From Balneolia bacterium (GTDB lineage: Bacteria; Bacteroidota; Rhodothermia; Balneolales; Cyclonatronaceae), in NCBI GenBank assembly GCA_022565795.1, contig JAIUMA010000013.1, forward strand, positions 1-64,000: a stretch of 64,000 nucleotides of DNA, given 5' to 3'. Positions 18,783 to 28,060 of this stretch are shown in pieces (position 1 is the stretch's first letter; the number at the start of each line of letters is the position of its first letter). The position numbers were made by a program, and so were the translations under genes. The notes under the pieces were generated by a model. The model worked only from the letters and a program-made list of their open reading frames with translations, ran no database searches and was not told where the DNA came from.

Positions 18783-21188
18783 TCAGAAACTGAAATCAAC
18801 TCCTGCAGAGATAAAGCGCGGCAGACCAACGCGTATACCCTGCGGACGTCTGGAAACGATGTAGCGCTCATCTAAAAGATTTTTTGCGGACAGACTTACG
18901 GAAGCCTGGCTGAGCATAGGCAGCTCGTAGCTTGCGCGGGCGTCAAGTACAAAGTAGGCTGGAATCTGACCGCTGCGACCGTCGAGTGAGCCGTCGGTAG
19001 TGTTGAGCACATCACCGAACTGATCACCAATGTAGGTTCCGGTTAACGATAGCCCAAGTCCGAACGGAGCAACGATGTTCAGGTCGCTCGAAACGAGAAT
19101 TTCAGGAGCATATGGCGTTGTGTTTCCCTTAACATTAACGGTTTCCCCTCCGCTCTGTACGAAGCGGTCTTCGCTGAATTCAGCTCGTACAATAGTTGCT
19201 GCCGTGCTCAGATTGATACCCCATTGTGTTGACAGCATCTGCTGGAAATCAAGATTCAGGGTAGCTTCGAGGCCTAGGTGTTCGGTTGCGCCACCGTTGG
19301 TAAGGCTGGCACCTGGCGCGCCTGCACCGCCAGCAGCTTCAGCAACCGGAATAATCTGGTTGGAGAAGTCCATGTAGAAACCTGTCAGCTCCAGATCAAC
19401 GCCGCGGGTAAGACGGGCGCGGGTTCCAAGCTCGTAGTTCCAGCTCAGCTCAGCATCAAGCTCCTCGCTGATACCAAGCGGACTGATAGCATCTTTAACT
19501 CTTGGTGGTCCGAATCCTCTGTTTACGCCACCATAAAAGGCCACCCCTTCAAAAGCCCGATAGTTGAACCCGAGCCCTGGAATAAGCTCAGTTACCGTAT
19601 CCGTGCTTACAATGTCCTGCGGCTGATTGCCAAGCCTTCTGATGTCGCGCTCGTAGTCGAAGTACTCCATGCGAAGCCCCGGAGTAACCGAGAAGCGGCT
19701 GGTTAGGTTAAACCGGTTCTGAAGGTAGGCACTGAAAGCGTAGCCGGTACGAATCTCATCGTCGCGCAGTACGCCTGACTGGGGTGACTGGGTGTCTCCG
19801 TCAATACGCTGTTCGAAAGCGCGTTCGTATAGGAGTCGAACGCCTGCATCAAGCTCCTGATTCATTCCGGCTAGATCATAGTTAAGGGAGAATCTTGGCT
19901 CAACGCCAAGTACCTCGAACTGTCGGTTCCGGTTTCCGGTACCATCCCGGAAAAAGATAGCTCCGCCCGGTGTGCTCTCATCTCCGACGATGCGCACGTA
20001 TTCACGGTCTGGATCAAAAACGGTGTCGAAGTCCTGTCGCGACCAGTTTCTCGTAGTTGTATAACCATAAGCTGTAGTACGCAGGGTAGCGTCTTCATTT
20101 ATGAAAAAGTCATGCGAAAAACTGACAGAATAACGCCGAATATTAAGTATATCATCGGGCGCAAGATGGGTGAAATCGAACTGGCCACCATCATACATCT
20201 GCTGCGTTAGACCAACATAGGTGGAATTAGAGGCCTCATCATAAAGGCCAAGCTTAATACCGGCAACGGAACGGTCGCTAAGAACCATCTTAACTTTACC
20301 CGTAAGGTCGTGAAGCCCGAAATCGAGCAGCCCAACCTCGTTGCCCTGTCTTCTCAGGTAGGTTGCCTGTATGCCAGTATTCCCAACGGTGGTTCCATAG
20401 CCAAGACGGCCTACAAAATATCCGCCTTCACCACCACGAAGATGAATATCTGTAGTGGGAAACGGCGGAGGGTCTGCTGTAATATAATTTACAACACCAC
20501 CGAATGTTTGAGGGCCAAAGAGAATTGAACCGCTTCCCTTAACGACCTCTATACCCGACATGCGGTCCATGGATGGAGTATAGTACATTTCCGGCTCTCC
20601 GTATGGTGCGAGCGCTACGGGAATACCGTCTTCAAGCATAAGAACAGAGCGGCTTTTAGAAGGGTCAAGGCCACGAACGCCAATATTTGCTCTCAGGCCT
20701 AATCCTTCTTCCTCAACAGCGTGGATTCCGGCAACCCTGCGAAATACCTCATGTCCGCTAACGGGGGCAACTGTCTGAATTTGCTGTTCGGTAACAATGG
20801 CTGCGGAACCTGGTACGCGCTCCAGACGATCAGGCTGCTGCCCGATAAGTGTAATCCCGGGCATATCGAGCATACGATCCAGCACAATCTCCATACTGGA
20901 GAGCTGACCGGCCTGAACCGTAACAGACCTTCTGCTGGTTATATATCCAACATAGCTAACGCGTAAGGTGTAAGAGCCTGATTGAAGTCCTTCAAGGTGG
21001 AATTCGCCGTTAATATTTGTTGCTGTGCCAACGCTGGTGTTTTCAATCAGTATATTCACACCGATAAGGGGCTCACCGCTCTCGGAGGTTACGGTACCGG
21101 AGATTTGGCCGGTTTGCTGGCCATGTGAAGTTAGCGGGAATAAAAATAAAAGTATTACTAATAATAGATATTGGGTGGTGGTTTTCAT
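18783..21188 (-). CDS. TonB-dependent receptor, FecA-like (ferric citrate type)
   Basis: Outer-membrane receptor of about 801 residues from ATG at 21188; the signal peptide MKTTTQYLLLVILLFLFPLT is hidden if an upstream ATG at 21236 is used. The carboxypeptidase-like domain (GQISGTVTSESGEPLIGVNI) precedes the plug (VPGSAAIVTEQQIQTVAPVS; GSGSILFGPQTFGGVVNYIT) and barrel. The plug and the segment GLYDEASNSTYVGLTQQMYD resemble the FecA/COG4772 group, hence ferric citrate or another ferric chelate is the favoured ligand. It is divergent from a protoporphyrinogen oxidase gene, and a TTAG-N-CTAA palindrome resembling a DtxR/IdeR iron box lies between them. Confidence 0.88.
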   Translation of the reverse strand: MKTTTQYLLLVILLFLFPLTSHGQQTGQISGTVTSESGEPLIGVNILIENTSVGTATNINGEFHLEGLQSGSYTLRVSYVGYITSRRSVTVQAGQLSSMEIVLDRMLDMPGITLIGQQPDRLERVPGSAAIVTEQQIQTVAPVSGHEVFRRVAGIHAVEEEGLGLRANIGVRGLDPSKSRSVLMLEDGIPVALAPYGEPEMYYTPSMDRMSGIEVVKGSGSILFGPQTFGGVVNYITADPPPFPTTDIHLRGGEGGYFVGRLGYGTTVGNTGIQATYLRRQGNEVGLLDFGLHDLTGKVKMVLSDRSVAGIKLGLYDEASNSTYVGLTQQMYDGGQFDFTHLAPDDILNIRRYSVSFSHDFFINEDATLRTTAYGYTTTRNWSRQDFDTVFDPDREYVRIVGDESTPGGAIFFRDGTGNRNRQFEVLGVEPRFSLNYDLAGMNQELDAGVRLLYERAFEQRIDGDTQSPQSGVLRDDEIRTGYAFSAYLQNRFNLTSRFSVTPGLRMEYFDYERDIRRLGNQPQDIVSTDTVTELIPGLGFNYRAFEGVAFYGGVNRGFGPPRVKDAISPLGISEELDAELSWNYELGTRARLTRGVDLELTGFYMDFSNQIIPVAEAAGGAGAPGASLTNGGATEHLGLEATLNLDFQQMLSTQWGINLSTAATIVRAEFSEDRFVQSGGETVNVKGNTTPYAPEILVSSDLNIVAPFGLGLSLTGTYIGDQFGDVLNTTDGSLDGRSGQIPAYFVLDARASYELPMLSQASVSLSAKNLLDERYIVSRRPQGIRVGLPRFISAGVDFSF

Positions 21189-21303
21189 GTGTGAATTTTT
21201 TTTGAGTAAAACAGGTGCCGAAGATTTGGCAGCCAATTAACTTCCATTTTTGTTTGGAACGCATCTAAATTAAGAGCGAATCCTGTTGGAATCAAGCATT
21301 GTT

Positions 21304-21321
21304 TTAAATTAGTCTAAATAA
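21304..21321. promoter_or_regulatory. Possible DtxR/IdeR-type iron box between fecA-like and hemY-like genes
   Basis: The core TTAGTCTAA (21309-21317) is a perfect odd palindrome; the flanks keep further but incomplete symmetry. The IdeR/DtxR box has a TTAG-S-CTAA core. The site lies about 115 bp upstream of the FecA-like start and 110 bp upstream of the protoporphyrinogen oxidase start. In AT-rich DNA a 9-bp palindrome can be chance. Confidence 0.35.
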
Positions 21322-21388
21322 GCGAGTGCGGCTTTTAATCAAATAATATCTGGCTCTTACACAAAATGAAGCGCACGAATAAAATATT

Positions 21389-21396
21389 TATATTTG
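21389..21396 (+). promoter_or_regulatory. Putative -7 box of the protoporphyrinogen oxidase gene
   Basis: TATATTTG fits the Bacteroidota -7 consensus TAnnTTTG and lies 33 bp before the ATG at 21429. No convincing -33 TTG was found at the expected spacing. Confidence 0.35.
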
Positions 21397-21428
21397 AATT
21401 AACTCATTATTAAAAAGAAGCGGCAGTG

Positions 21429-22790
21429 ATGGTATCGAAATCAGAATTTATAGTAGCAGGTGGCGGCATATCGGGACTGACAGTAGCTCACAAGCTTTCA
21501 AAAAGAGGTAGGAGCGTTACTCTGGTTCACTCCGGCAAAGAGGCCGGAGGAGCACTCAGAACTGTCGAAAAAAACGGCTGGATACTGGAAACGGGCCCGA
21601 ACACAATCGTAGAATCCAACACCTACCTCCGCGAGCTGATAGATGAGTTAGGCATGCGGAAGCGGGTGGTTACCGCTCAGCCGGTAGCTAAAAACCGCTA
21701 CATTGTTAAGAACAAGAAACTGGTTCCTCTTCCCGGCGGTGCAATGGAATTCATCCGTACACCTCTGTTCAGCGGCCGCGCAAAGCTGAGGCTGTTCAAA
21801 GAACCCTTCATCCGTAAAGGAACGGATCCGGATGAAAGTCTGGCAAATTTTGTGCGCAGAAGATTAGGAGGAGAGTTCCTGGATTATGCCATCAATCCGT
21901 TTGTGGCTGGTGTATACGCGGGAGATCCTGAAAACCTGTCTATGCGCATGGCCTTTCCGATGCTGGGCGTGCTCGAAGACAAATATGGCTCGCTAATTAA
22001 AGGTCAGTTTAAAATAAAGCCTGAAGATCGGAAAAAAGGAGATTTGCCCAGGGCGTCAGCACCGATGATAAGCTTCAAAAGTGGTAACAGGGAATTTGTG
22101 AAAGCGCTGACCGATAGTTTAGGTGAGCGGATAAGAGCTGACTTCAACATCACCAAAATCAAAAAAAACACGGATGGCTATGTGCTGGAAAGTGCCGACG
22201 GTATCAAGGCCGAAGGCAAAAACCTGATTCTGACACTTCCGTTGTTTGCTCTTCAGAATATCGAGTGGTCTGGTTTTGATGAAGATCTGAAAGAACTCCC
22301 TGAAACCGAATATCCGCCTTTAACAGTAGTTCATTTGGGATACAAAAAAGAGCAGGTTGCACATCTGTTGGACGGATTCGGAATGCTGGTGCCCGCCGCT
22401 GAAAAGATGAATATTCTGGGCTGTCTGTTCAACAGCAGCCTTTTTCAGGGTCGAACACCAGAAGATGATCATCATTTGTTGACCTGCTTCATCGGAGGGA
22501 GTCGTAGTCCTGACTATGCCCGGGAAACAGATGAAATGATATTGAAGAGGGTTAAGGAAGACATCAACCTTCTGCTAGGGGCAAAATCAGAGCCGGTTAT
22601 GTATCATATCACCCGATGGGACAAAGCAATTCCGCAGTACACCACGGCTTATAAAGCGGTTTATAATTATCTTGGAAGGATGGAAGAAAAGCATACAGGA
22701 CTACATTATCTCGGGAATTTCAGAAACGGGATATCTGTGCCGGACTGTATTAGGAATGCCGTAACTCTTGCCGAAAAGCTAAACTCGTAG
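21429..22790 (+). CDS. hemY: Protoporphyrinogen oxidase (oxygen-dependent type)
   Basis: FAD enzyme oxidising protoporphyrinogen IX to protoporphyrin IX, or coproporphyrinogen III in HemY-type routes. The dinucleotide-binding motif FIVAGGGISGLTVAHKL is at the N-terminus, followed by GGALRTVEKNGWILETGPNT and LPGGAMEFIRTPLFSGRAKL, which are diagnostic for PPOX. FVAGVYAGDPENLSMRMAFP and a C-terminal FAD-contact GISVPDCIRNAVTLAEKL complete it. At 453 residues it is family-sized. ATG at 21429 follows an AGAAG-like sequence; GTG at 21426 is an alternative. Divergence from a FecA-like receptor suggests shared iron/heme control. Confidence 0.92.
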   Translation: MVSKSEFIVAGGGISGLTVAHKLSKRGRSVTLVHSGKEAGGALRTVEKNGWILETGPNTIVESNTYLRELIDELGMRKRVVTAQPVAKNRYIVKNKKLVPLPGGAMEFIRTPLFSGRAKLRLFKEPFIRKGTDPDESLANFVRRRLGGEFLDYAINPFVAGVYAGDPENLSMRMAFPMLGVLEDKYGSLIKGQFKIKPEDRKKGDLPRASAPMISFKSGNREFVKALTDSLGERIRADFNITKIKKNTDGYVLESADGIKAEGKNLILTLPLFALQNIEWSGFDEDLKELPETEYPPLTVVHLGYKKEQVAHLLDGFGMLVPAAEKMNILGCLFNSSLFQGRTPEDDHHLLTCFIGGSRSPDYARETDEMILKRVKEDINLLLGAKSEPVMYHITRWDKAIPQYTTAYKAVYNYLGRMEEKHTGLHYLGNFRNGISVPDCIRNAVTLAEKLNS

Positions 22791-22799
22791 AAGTCAAGT

Positions 22800-24140
22800 T
22801 TAGGCGTTTACAACCACTGAACCTTTAAGCTCTGGATTAGAAGTAAGCGTAATTTCAGTAATCTCAGGCCGCACAAGGCGTATCGGAGCACCGACCAGAC
22901 CAACGCCTACATTCACATAAAGCTGGTGATCACCTTTCTGGTAGTGGCCTCTTGAATACTTTTGGAACAGATCAATAGGGTAAAGCTCAAGGGGTCCAAG
23001 ATCAAAACCGATTTGCCCGCCGTGTGTGTGGCCGGAAAGTGTGAGGTTGATGTCTTTATGGGCTGCTTCCTCAAATTTATGGGGGCGATGAGAAAGCAGT
23101 ATTTTAAAGGATTCAGGATTTGCACCCGCAAGTGCAGCATCGAGGTCATCAAAATTTCGTCCCGTCTCTCCGGCATCATCAATACCAATGATTGAAACCG
23201 GCTCACCGTTAATGGTCAGGTTGTGACTGCGGTTTCTGAGCAGACTAATTGGCTTATCAGTAAGCGCGCTCTGCAGGCCGTTAATAGAAGCATAATGATC
23301 GTGATTACCCGGGCAGCCAAACACACCGTAATCGGTTTTCAGCATATCAATAGTATCTCTGATAGCAGGAATTTCGCTTTCGTGCGTGTCCACCATATCA
23401 CCTGTAATCACACTAATATTTGGATTCAGACTGTTTACGATTTCGTAGATTTCGCGAATCTGGTTCGAATTCATATATATACCGGAATGAATATCGCTTA
23501 TGTGCGCGATTTTCAGGCCTTCAAGACCGGACGGTAAGTTTGGGTAGTAAAAAGTCTGCTTACTGATGACATAATTTCTGTGCGTGGCAGCGGATAGACC
23601 CGAAGTAAGTAGCAAAGGCGCCCCGAAAGCAACCGTACCCGCAGTCCGTATAAATTCACGGCGGGAGTAGAGTCCGCCGCTGGTTTTGTTATCGTTAACA
23701 GATGAGTATTCGGGAACAGCTGCAGGCTCGGGAGCAGCAGCTGTAGTTTTTTGAGCCTGCTTGTAGCTATGGTCGCGCTGAATAAACCGTTTAATGAAAG
23801 CAGTAAACTTATACAGATTGCTGAAACCGCTGTAAAGGGCGCTGAAAACAAACAGCATAAATATGAAGGCAAAATAGATGCCGCCGGGATTAATCAGGAA
23901 CTTCTGCAGCAAAAGTGATTCGTGCCAGGTAGTATAAGTAATAGCAAACCTTGGGAAGAAAAGCAGGTTTCCAACAACGAGAATACCAATGGCGAGTTTT
24001 TTCAGACGGTCGTGCGTAACGGAGCTTGAAAAACTAAAGGTGTACCATTTCTTGAAAGTCTGAAATACAACATACTGCATGCTGCCAAAAACCAGGACCA
24101 TCAAGGTATAAAAAACAAGAAAAAGCAGGAAGTTACTCAT
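22800..24140 (-). CDS. Membrane-anchored metallophosphoesterase with an internal Tat-like motif
   Basis: The N-terminal 110 residues hold three probable TM helices (LFLVFYTLMVLVFGSMQYVV; LAIGILVVGNLLFFPRF; YFAFIFMLFVFSALYSG). A linker then leads to SRREFIRTAGTVAFGAPLLL, a twin-arginine-like segment in the middle of the chain. The catalytic domain has the calcineurin-type motifs LKIAHISDIHSG, VITGDMVDTH, GVFGCPGNHDHY and LTLSGHTHGGQIGF, a YkuE/YaeI-type dimetal phosphoesterase. The substrate may be a lipid or nucleotide phosphoester, with the catalytic domain probably outside the cytoplasm. It lies downstream of metK beyond a terminator. Confidence 0.9.
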   Translation of the reverse strand: MSNFLLFLVFYTLMVLVFGSMQYVVFQTFKKWYTFSFSSSVTHDRLKKLAIGILVVGNLLFFPRFAITYTTWHESLLLQKFLINPGGIYFAFIFMLFVFSALYSGFSNLYKFTAFIKRFIQRDHSYKQAQKTTAAAPEPAAVPEYSSVNDNKTSGGLYSRREFIRTAGTVAFGAPLLLTSGLSAATHRNYVISKQTFYYPNLPSGLEGLKIAHISDIHSGIYMNSNQIREIYEIVNSLNPNISVITGDMVDTHESEIPAIRDTIDMLKTDYGVFGCPGNHDHYASINGLQSALTDKPISLLRNRSHNLTINGEPVSIIGIDDAGETGRNFDDLDAALAGANPESFKILLSHRPHKFEEAAHKDINLTLSGHTHGGQIGFDLGPLELYPIDLFQKYSRGHYQKGDHQLYVNVGVGLVGAPIRLVRPEITEITLTSNPELKGSVVVNA

Positions 24141-24195
24141 GCTGCGAAAATCTGCAGGATAATTGGGTGTATATCAATTGATGAATTGCGGACAT

Positions 24196-24250
24196 AAAAA
24201 AGCCCGGCGATGAGATAACGCACAAAGGTAGTATCTCATTCCGCCGGGCC
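24196..24250 (-). terminator. Terminator of metK
   Basis: On the minus strand, GCCCGGCG plus ATGAGATA pair with TATCTCAT plus CGCCGGGC across a 14-nt loop with a small bulge. The hairpin is followed by a run of six Ts. Confidence 0.8.
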
Positions 24251-24282
24251 GGACAGTCTCATATGTTTTAGCAGCTGTGCTG

Positions 24283-25440
24283 TTATTTTACAGCATTGGC
24301 GATTTTGTCTGTGTAGTCCAATTGTTCCCATGGAAACTCAGGACGACCAAAATGGCCATAGGCAGCTGTCTGAGTGAAAATTGGCTTGGACAGTTCAAAA
24401 CGCGAAATGATGCCCGACGGGGTACAGTCGAATGTACGCTGAACGGCATCGGCCAGTTTAACATCGTCGACCACGCCGGTGCCGTAGGTGTTAACCGAAA
24501 CGGAAACCGGTTCAGCAACGCCAATAGCATAAGCAAGCTGAACAAGACAATTTTCAGCTAAGCCTGCGGCAACAATGTTTTTAGCGATATGACGCGCTGC
24601 ATAGGCTGCCGAACGGTCCACTTTAGTTGCGTCTTTACCAGAGAACGCACCACCGCCGTGGGCACCGTGTCCGCCATAGGTATCCACGATGATTTTGCGA
24701 CCGGTGAGCCCCGTATCACCATGCGGACCGCCAATCACAAATTTACCGGTCGGGTTGATGTGCATCACCGTGTTGTGATCAAGAAGATGTGATGGGATTA
24801 CGCGGCTAAAAAGCTGTTCGCGAATATCTTTTTTGATCTGCTCCTGGCTAACATCAGCGTCGTGTTGCGTAGAAAGTACGATGGTGTCAACACGGGTTGG
24901 ATTTCCGTCGGCATCGTTTTGAATCGTTACCTGGCTTTTGCTGTCTGGTGCAAGGTAGGTCATAATCTTGCCCTCTTTGCGAATGGCGGCAAGCTCGCGA
25001 ACCAAATCATGCGCCAGCTGTATGCTAAGCGGCATAAAGGTGTCGGTTTCCTTACATGCATAACCGAACATCATGCCCTGATCACCTGCTCCGATGGATT
25101 TGTTGGACTCTTTGTTTTCATCCACGCCCATCGCAATGTCATCGCTCTGCTGGTGGATGGCCACGATTACGCCGCAGGACTCAGAGTCGAAACGATACGA
25201 ACTTTTGGTATATCCAATGCGGCGAATGGCTTCGCGTGCAACTTCCTGAACATCGACATATGCATTTGTGCGGACTTCACCGGAAATTACTGCAAGACCT
25301 GTAGTAACCAATGTTTCTACCGCAACTCTTGATTCCGGATCCTGGGAAAGAAGCGCGTCGAGAATAGAATCTGAAATTTGATCGGCAACTTTATCCGGGT
25401 GGCCTTCTGAAACTGACTCAGAAGTAAATAATTTTTTCAT
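24283..25440 (-). CDS. metK: S-adenosylmethionine synthetase
   Basis: Makes S-adenosylmethionine from methionine and ATP, as a cytosolic tetramer. The signatures are clear: [20 protein letters not shown] at the start, [32 protein letters not shown], and [19 protein letters not shown]. At 385 residues it is full length. The 5' region (25441-25530) was checked for a SAM riboswitch and none was recognised. Two overlapping -7-like boxes (TAATTTTG and TAAATTTG on the minus strand) are present. The enzyme supplies SAM for the methyltransferases in this window and elsewhere. Confidence 0.97.
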   Translation of the reverse strand: MKKLFTSESVSEGHPDKVADQISDSILDALLSQDPESRVAVETLVTTGLAVISGEVRTNAYVDVQEVAREAIRRIGYTKSSYRFDSESCGVIVAIHQQSDDIAMGVDENKESNKSIGAGDQGMMFGYACKETDTFMPLSIQLAHDLVRELAAIRKEGKIMTYLAPDSKSQVTIQNDADGNPTRVDTIVLSTQHDADVSQEQIKKDIREQLFSRVIPSHLLDHNTVMHINPTGKFVIGGPHGDTGLTGRKIIVDTYGGHGAHGGGAFSGKDATKVDRSAAYAARHIAKNIVAAGLAENCLVQLAYAIGVAEPVSVSVNTYGTGVVDDVKLADAVQRTFDCTPSGIISRFELSKPIFTQTAAYGHFGRPEFPWEQLDYTDKIANAVK

Positions 25441-25488
25441 GTACGTCTTAAATTAAAATATGAGCTTGTGTTTAAGCGCGAGGGGCGA

Positions 25489-25496
25489 CAAATTTA
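25489..25496 (-). promoter_or_regulatory. Putative -7 box of metK
   Basis: TAAATTTG on the minus strand fits TAnnTTTG, 49 bp from the start codon. A second candidate, TAATTTTG, lies just upstream. Confidence 0.35.
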
Positions 25497-25612
25497 CAAA
25501 ATTATAATGAAAGAAAAATGTAGACGGATTGTCCGGCAATAGTTTTCCGTCTATATTGAAAGATATATTCGTGAGAAAGTAGCACCTTAACTTATAACAC
25601 TCCAGATTACTT

Positions 25613-25861
25613 ATGAACGCTCTGATGCTGCCCGTATTAGCCGTTTTAGCTTTGCTGTTTTTAAGTTTTTCTCTGATCGTGATACTTCGGAAAGTAAAGC
25701 GTTTCACCGCTAGCCGAACAGCAGGGTGTGACTTAAACCACTGTGAGGTAAAAAGAATTCAGCGACCTGACTGGATGCGATTTTTATCGCCGCTGGTGCC
25801 TACCCGAAGATATCGCTGCAACACCTGCGAAAAATCCTTTATCAGACTCAAGCCGCTTTGA
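25613..25861 (+). CDS. Small membrane protein with a C-terminal zinc-ribbon-like CxxC
   Basis: 82 residues: an N-terminal TM helix (MNALMLPVLAVLALLFLSFS), a basic cytoplasmic stretch with an isolated Cys pair (GCDLNHC), and a C-terminal RRYRCNTCEKSFIRLK that resembles one half of a zinc ribbon. Proteins with a TM plus the ending RYRCxxCxKSF occur widely in this group, but I know no function. The gene is convergent with ruvB (6-bp gap). Moderate confidence because it is short. Confidence 0.65.
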   Translation: MNALMLPVLAVLALLFLSFSLIVILRKVKRFTASRTAGCDLNHCEVKRIQRPDWMRFLSPLVPTRRYRCNTCEKSFIRLKPL

Positions 25862-25867
25862 AATAGT

Positions 25868-26887
25868 TTAGCTGTCGAACAGGCTTTTATCGTTACCGCC
25901 CGGCAGTTTGACGCCCATGTATTCGAAGGCTTTCTGAGTGGCCGTTCGTCCTTTGGGTGTGCGCTGTATAAAGCCTTCCTGGATGAGAAACGGCTCGTAA
26001 ACTTCTTCGATGGTGCCCTTTTCCTCATTTACCGCAACTGCAAGCGTACTGAGTCCTACCGGTTTGCCTTTATACTGTTCCGTTAGGACGTGCAGTATGC
26101 GAATATCCATGTCGTCGAGGCCGTTGGTATCCACATCTAAGGCATTCAAGGCTTTGTCGGCGAGGGTATCAGTAATCTCGTTTATGCCTGCTACCTCGGC
26201 AAAATCACGGGTGCGACGAACCAGCCTGTTTACGATACGAGGGGTGCCGCGACTGCGACGGGCGATTTCGAAAGAGCCTTTGTCACTAAGCCCGATATTC
26301 AGGATTCCAGCCGTTCTTCCGGCAATATGCTGGAGAAGCTCGACATCATAATAATCCAGTCTGAGGTCGATGCCAAAACGGGCTCTGAGCGGAGCAGTAA
26401 GCAGTCCCTTTCGTGTAGTGGCTCCGATGAGGGTAAACTTTTTGAGTTCTATCTGTACGCTTCGTGCGTTGGGACCGGAGTCGATAACAATATCGATTTT
26501 GAAATCCTCCATCGCAGAGTAAAGATACTCCTCCACAACAGGATTCAGGCGGTGGATTTCATCAATGAAAAGAACGTCGCCCTCTTCGAGATTGGTGAGC
26601 AAGCCGGCGAGGTCACCCGGCTTTTCGAGAACAGGGCCGGTTGTGGGCCGCATGCTTACATTCATCTCGTTCGCGATAACCGTAGCGAGCGTGGTTTTCC
26701 CCAGGCCCGGAGGTCCTGAAAGCAGCACATGATCCAGAGATTCACCACGCATTCTGGCCGCTTTAATGAAAACAGTGAGATTATCGATTATTTTCTGCTG
26801 ACCAATAAACTCGTCAAGGCGAAGTGGCCTCAGGCTCTGCTCAAAAGAGTCCTCTTTGAATTCTGCGTTTAAATTCGGGTTAGACAA
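25868..26887 (-). CDS. ruvB: Holliday junction branch migration helicase RuvB
   Basis: AAA+ motor that with RuvA drives branch migration of Holliday junctions. Diagnostic motifs: [19 protein letters not shown], Walker [15 protein letters not shown], Walker [11 protein letters not shown], sensor 1 [20 protein letters not shown], arginine-finger region, and the C-terminal winged helix [20 protein letters not shown]. The open frame extends to 27043, but those extra residues are not RuvB-like and overlap the terminator of the upstream gene. The TTG at 26887 begins SNPNLNAEF and gives 339 residues, the usual RuvB size. I therefore call the start TTG. Confidence 0.95.
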   Translation of the reverse strand: MSNPNLNAEFKEDSFEQSLRPLRLDEFIGQQKIIDNLTVFIKAARMRGESLDHVLLSGPPGLGKTTLATVIANEMNVSMRPTTGPVLEKPGDLAGLLTNLEEGDVLFIDEIHRLNPVVEEYLYSAMEDFKIDIVIDSGPNARSVQIELKKFTLIGATTRKGLLTAPLRARFGIDLRLDYYDVELLQHIAGRTAGILNIGLSDKGSFEIARRSRGTPRIVNRLVRRTRDFAEVAGINEITDTLADKALNALDVDTNGLDDMDIRILHVLTEQYKGKPVGLSTLAVAVNEEKGTIEEVYEPFLIQEGFIQRTPKGRTATQKAFEYMGVKLPGGNDKSLFDS

Positions 26888-27013
26888 AATGAATGGAAGA
26901 ATTTCGGGTGTTAGAAGATCAGTGGCGGTCTTTGGAGTTCGTAAACCTATACCACGAGGCGAAGTGCTTAAAATACAAATGATGAATGACTGTTTTGGTA
27001 ACAAAACAAAAAA

Positions 27014-27052
27014 AGAGAGACAGCGCCGGTCTGAGCCGGACACTGTCTCTCT
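27014..27052 (-). terminator. Terminator of the anti-sigma/TPR gene
   Basis: Stem AGAGAGACAG / CTGTCTCTCT with an inner CCGG/CCGG pairing. On the minus strand it is followed by a run of seven Ts. It lies inside the over-long upstream extension of the ruvB reading frame, which supports the downstream ruvB start. Confidence 0.8.
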
Positions 27053-27082
27053 AAAATGGCTGCTTAAGCTTGTTCTAAAATG

Positions 27083-27958
27083 CTATTCCAGGTAAGGTTC
27101 TATCTGGTTAATTAGTTCACCGGCTTCAAACATAAATTCACCCTGCATTGAGGCTATGGTAAGCAGGTTAGCATAGGCCTGAGTCACTTCACCAATGTTG
27201 AGCTGAGCGTTGGCCATAAACCAGAGCGCTTTTTCATCCATAGCTGGGTCTTCTTCAGAAAGCTCAATGGCGTCTTCAAATCTGCTAACTGCGTTTGGGT
27301 ATTCGCTCAGGTTATAATAGAGAATGCCGGCATTCATGTGAACCATTGCGGTTCTCGGGTCTTCCGGAAAGGCTGCAATCAACTCATCGTAGATTTGCAG
27401 AGCAGTTTGGAAATCATCTGAAAACGCTGCTATCAGGCTTTGGTCGAACTTTTGGACAAATTCATCTTCGCTGGTTTCATCCCTAAGAGTCGGGATGGAC
27501 TCAAAGAAAAAGATATCGATTTCATCGACGGGAGAAAGGTTGGTCGGCATTTCAGCTACAAAAAGCTGTGTTTCCGTGGGGCTGGAAACTCTGATAAAAT
27601 TAAATGCAATCACAACCATGATAACGGCAGCCATTGAAATAACCCAATAGGTGTAGGAACTACTCTCGGGTTCGGGCTGTGAGTCGCCGGCACCGGAGGA
27701 ATCATCGTCTGTGTATGGCGGCAGGCCGTTTACGGATGTTGCATTGATATCATCGTCGGAAGCGTCAAGCAGCCCCGGATTCTGGCGGGATAACTGCAGC
27801 AGGCTTGCATTTAACCGGAGCTCCTTATGAAACTGCGGGTTTTCTATCATGAACTCCCAGAAAGCTTGCTTTTCTGCTTCATCCATTTGGTTGGTTAAGT
27901 ACAGGTGAATCAGCTCCTGTGCTTTGGCCTGAAGATTAATGTCGTTCTCTTCTTTCAT
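27083..27958 (-). CDS. Anti-sigma-like membrane protein with periplasmic TPR repeats
   Basis: 291 residues. The N-terminal cytoplasmic part (about 1-115) has the helical pattern of small anti-sigma domains (LYLTNQMDEAEKQAFWEFM ENPQF-type). One TM helix (YWVISMAAVIMVVIAFNF) follows. The C-terminal part carries two to three TPR units (ALQIYDELIAAFPEDPRTAM; GILYYNLSEYPNAVSRFEDA; ALWFMANAQLNIGEVTQAYA). It lies directly downstream of an ECF sigma gene on the same strand, so it is the probable partner that holds the sigma factor at the membrane. The role is inferred from order and layout. Confidence 0.78.
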   Translation of the reverse strand: MKEENDINLQAKAQELIHLYLTNQMDEAEKQAFWEFMIENPQFHKELRLNASLLQLSRQNPGLLDASDDDINATSVNGLPPYTDDDSSGAGDSQPEPESSSYTYWVISMAAVIMVVIAFNFIRVSSPTETQLFVAEMPTNLSPVDEIDIFFFESIPTLRDETSEDEFVQKFDQSLIAAFSDDFQTALQIYDELIAAFPEDPRTAMVHMNAGILYYNLSEYPNAVSRFEDAIELSEEDPAMDEKALWFMANAQLNIGEVTQAYANLLTIASMQGEFMFEAGELINQIEPYLE

Positions 27959-27995
27959 TGAATTTGTTTAAAAAGTTTGCGCGTGTTCAGCGAAT

Positions 27996-28021
27996 CTCAT
28001 ACGTGCTACTACACGTATGAG
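27996..28021 (-). promoter_or_regulatory. Inverted repeat between the sigma and anti-sigma genes
   Basis: Perfect 10-bp arms CTCATACGTG / CACGTATGAG around CTACTA. No long T-run follows on either strand, so it may be an mRNA stability or attenuation hairpin, or an operator for differential expression of the two genes. Confidence 0.55.
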
Positions 28022-28060
28022 TCGCGAAACCCGATTTCCTTACAAACTTTTTTGAGAAAT

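Noticed and set aside
25441-25530. SAM riboswitch before metK
   Set aside because: The AT-rich 5' region shows no conserved core or paired helices typical of SAM classes that I could recognise.
25453-25707. 84-codon minus-strand frame upstream of metK
   Set aside because: It covers the metK promoter region and part of the small zinc-ribbon gene; no recognisable features.
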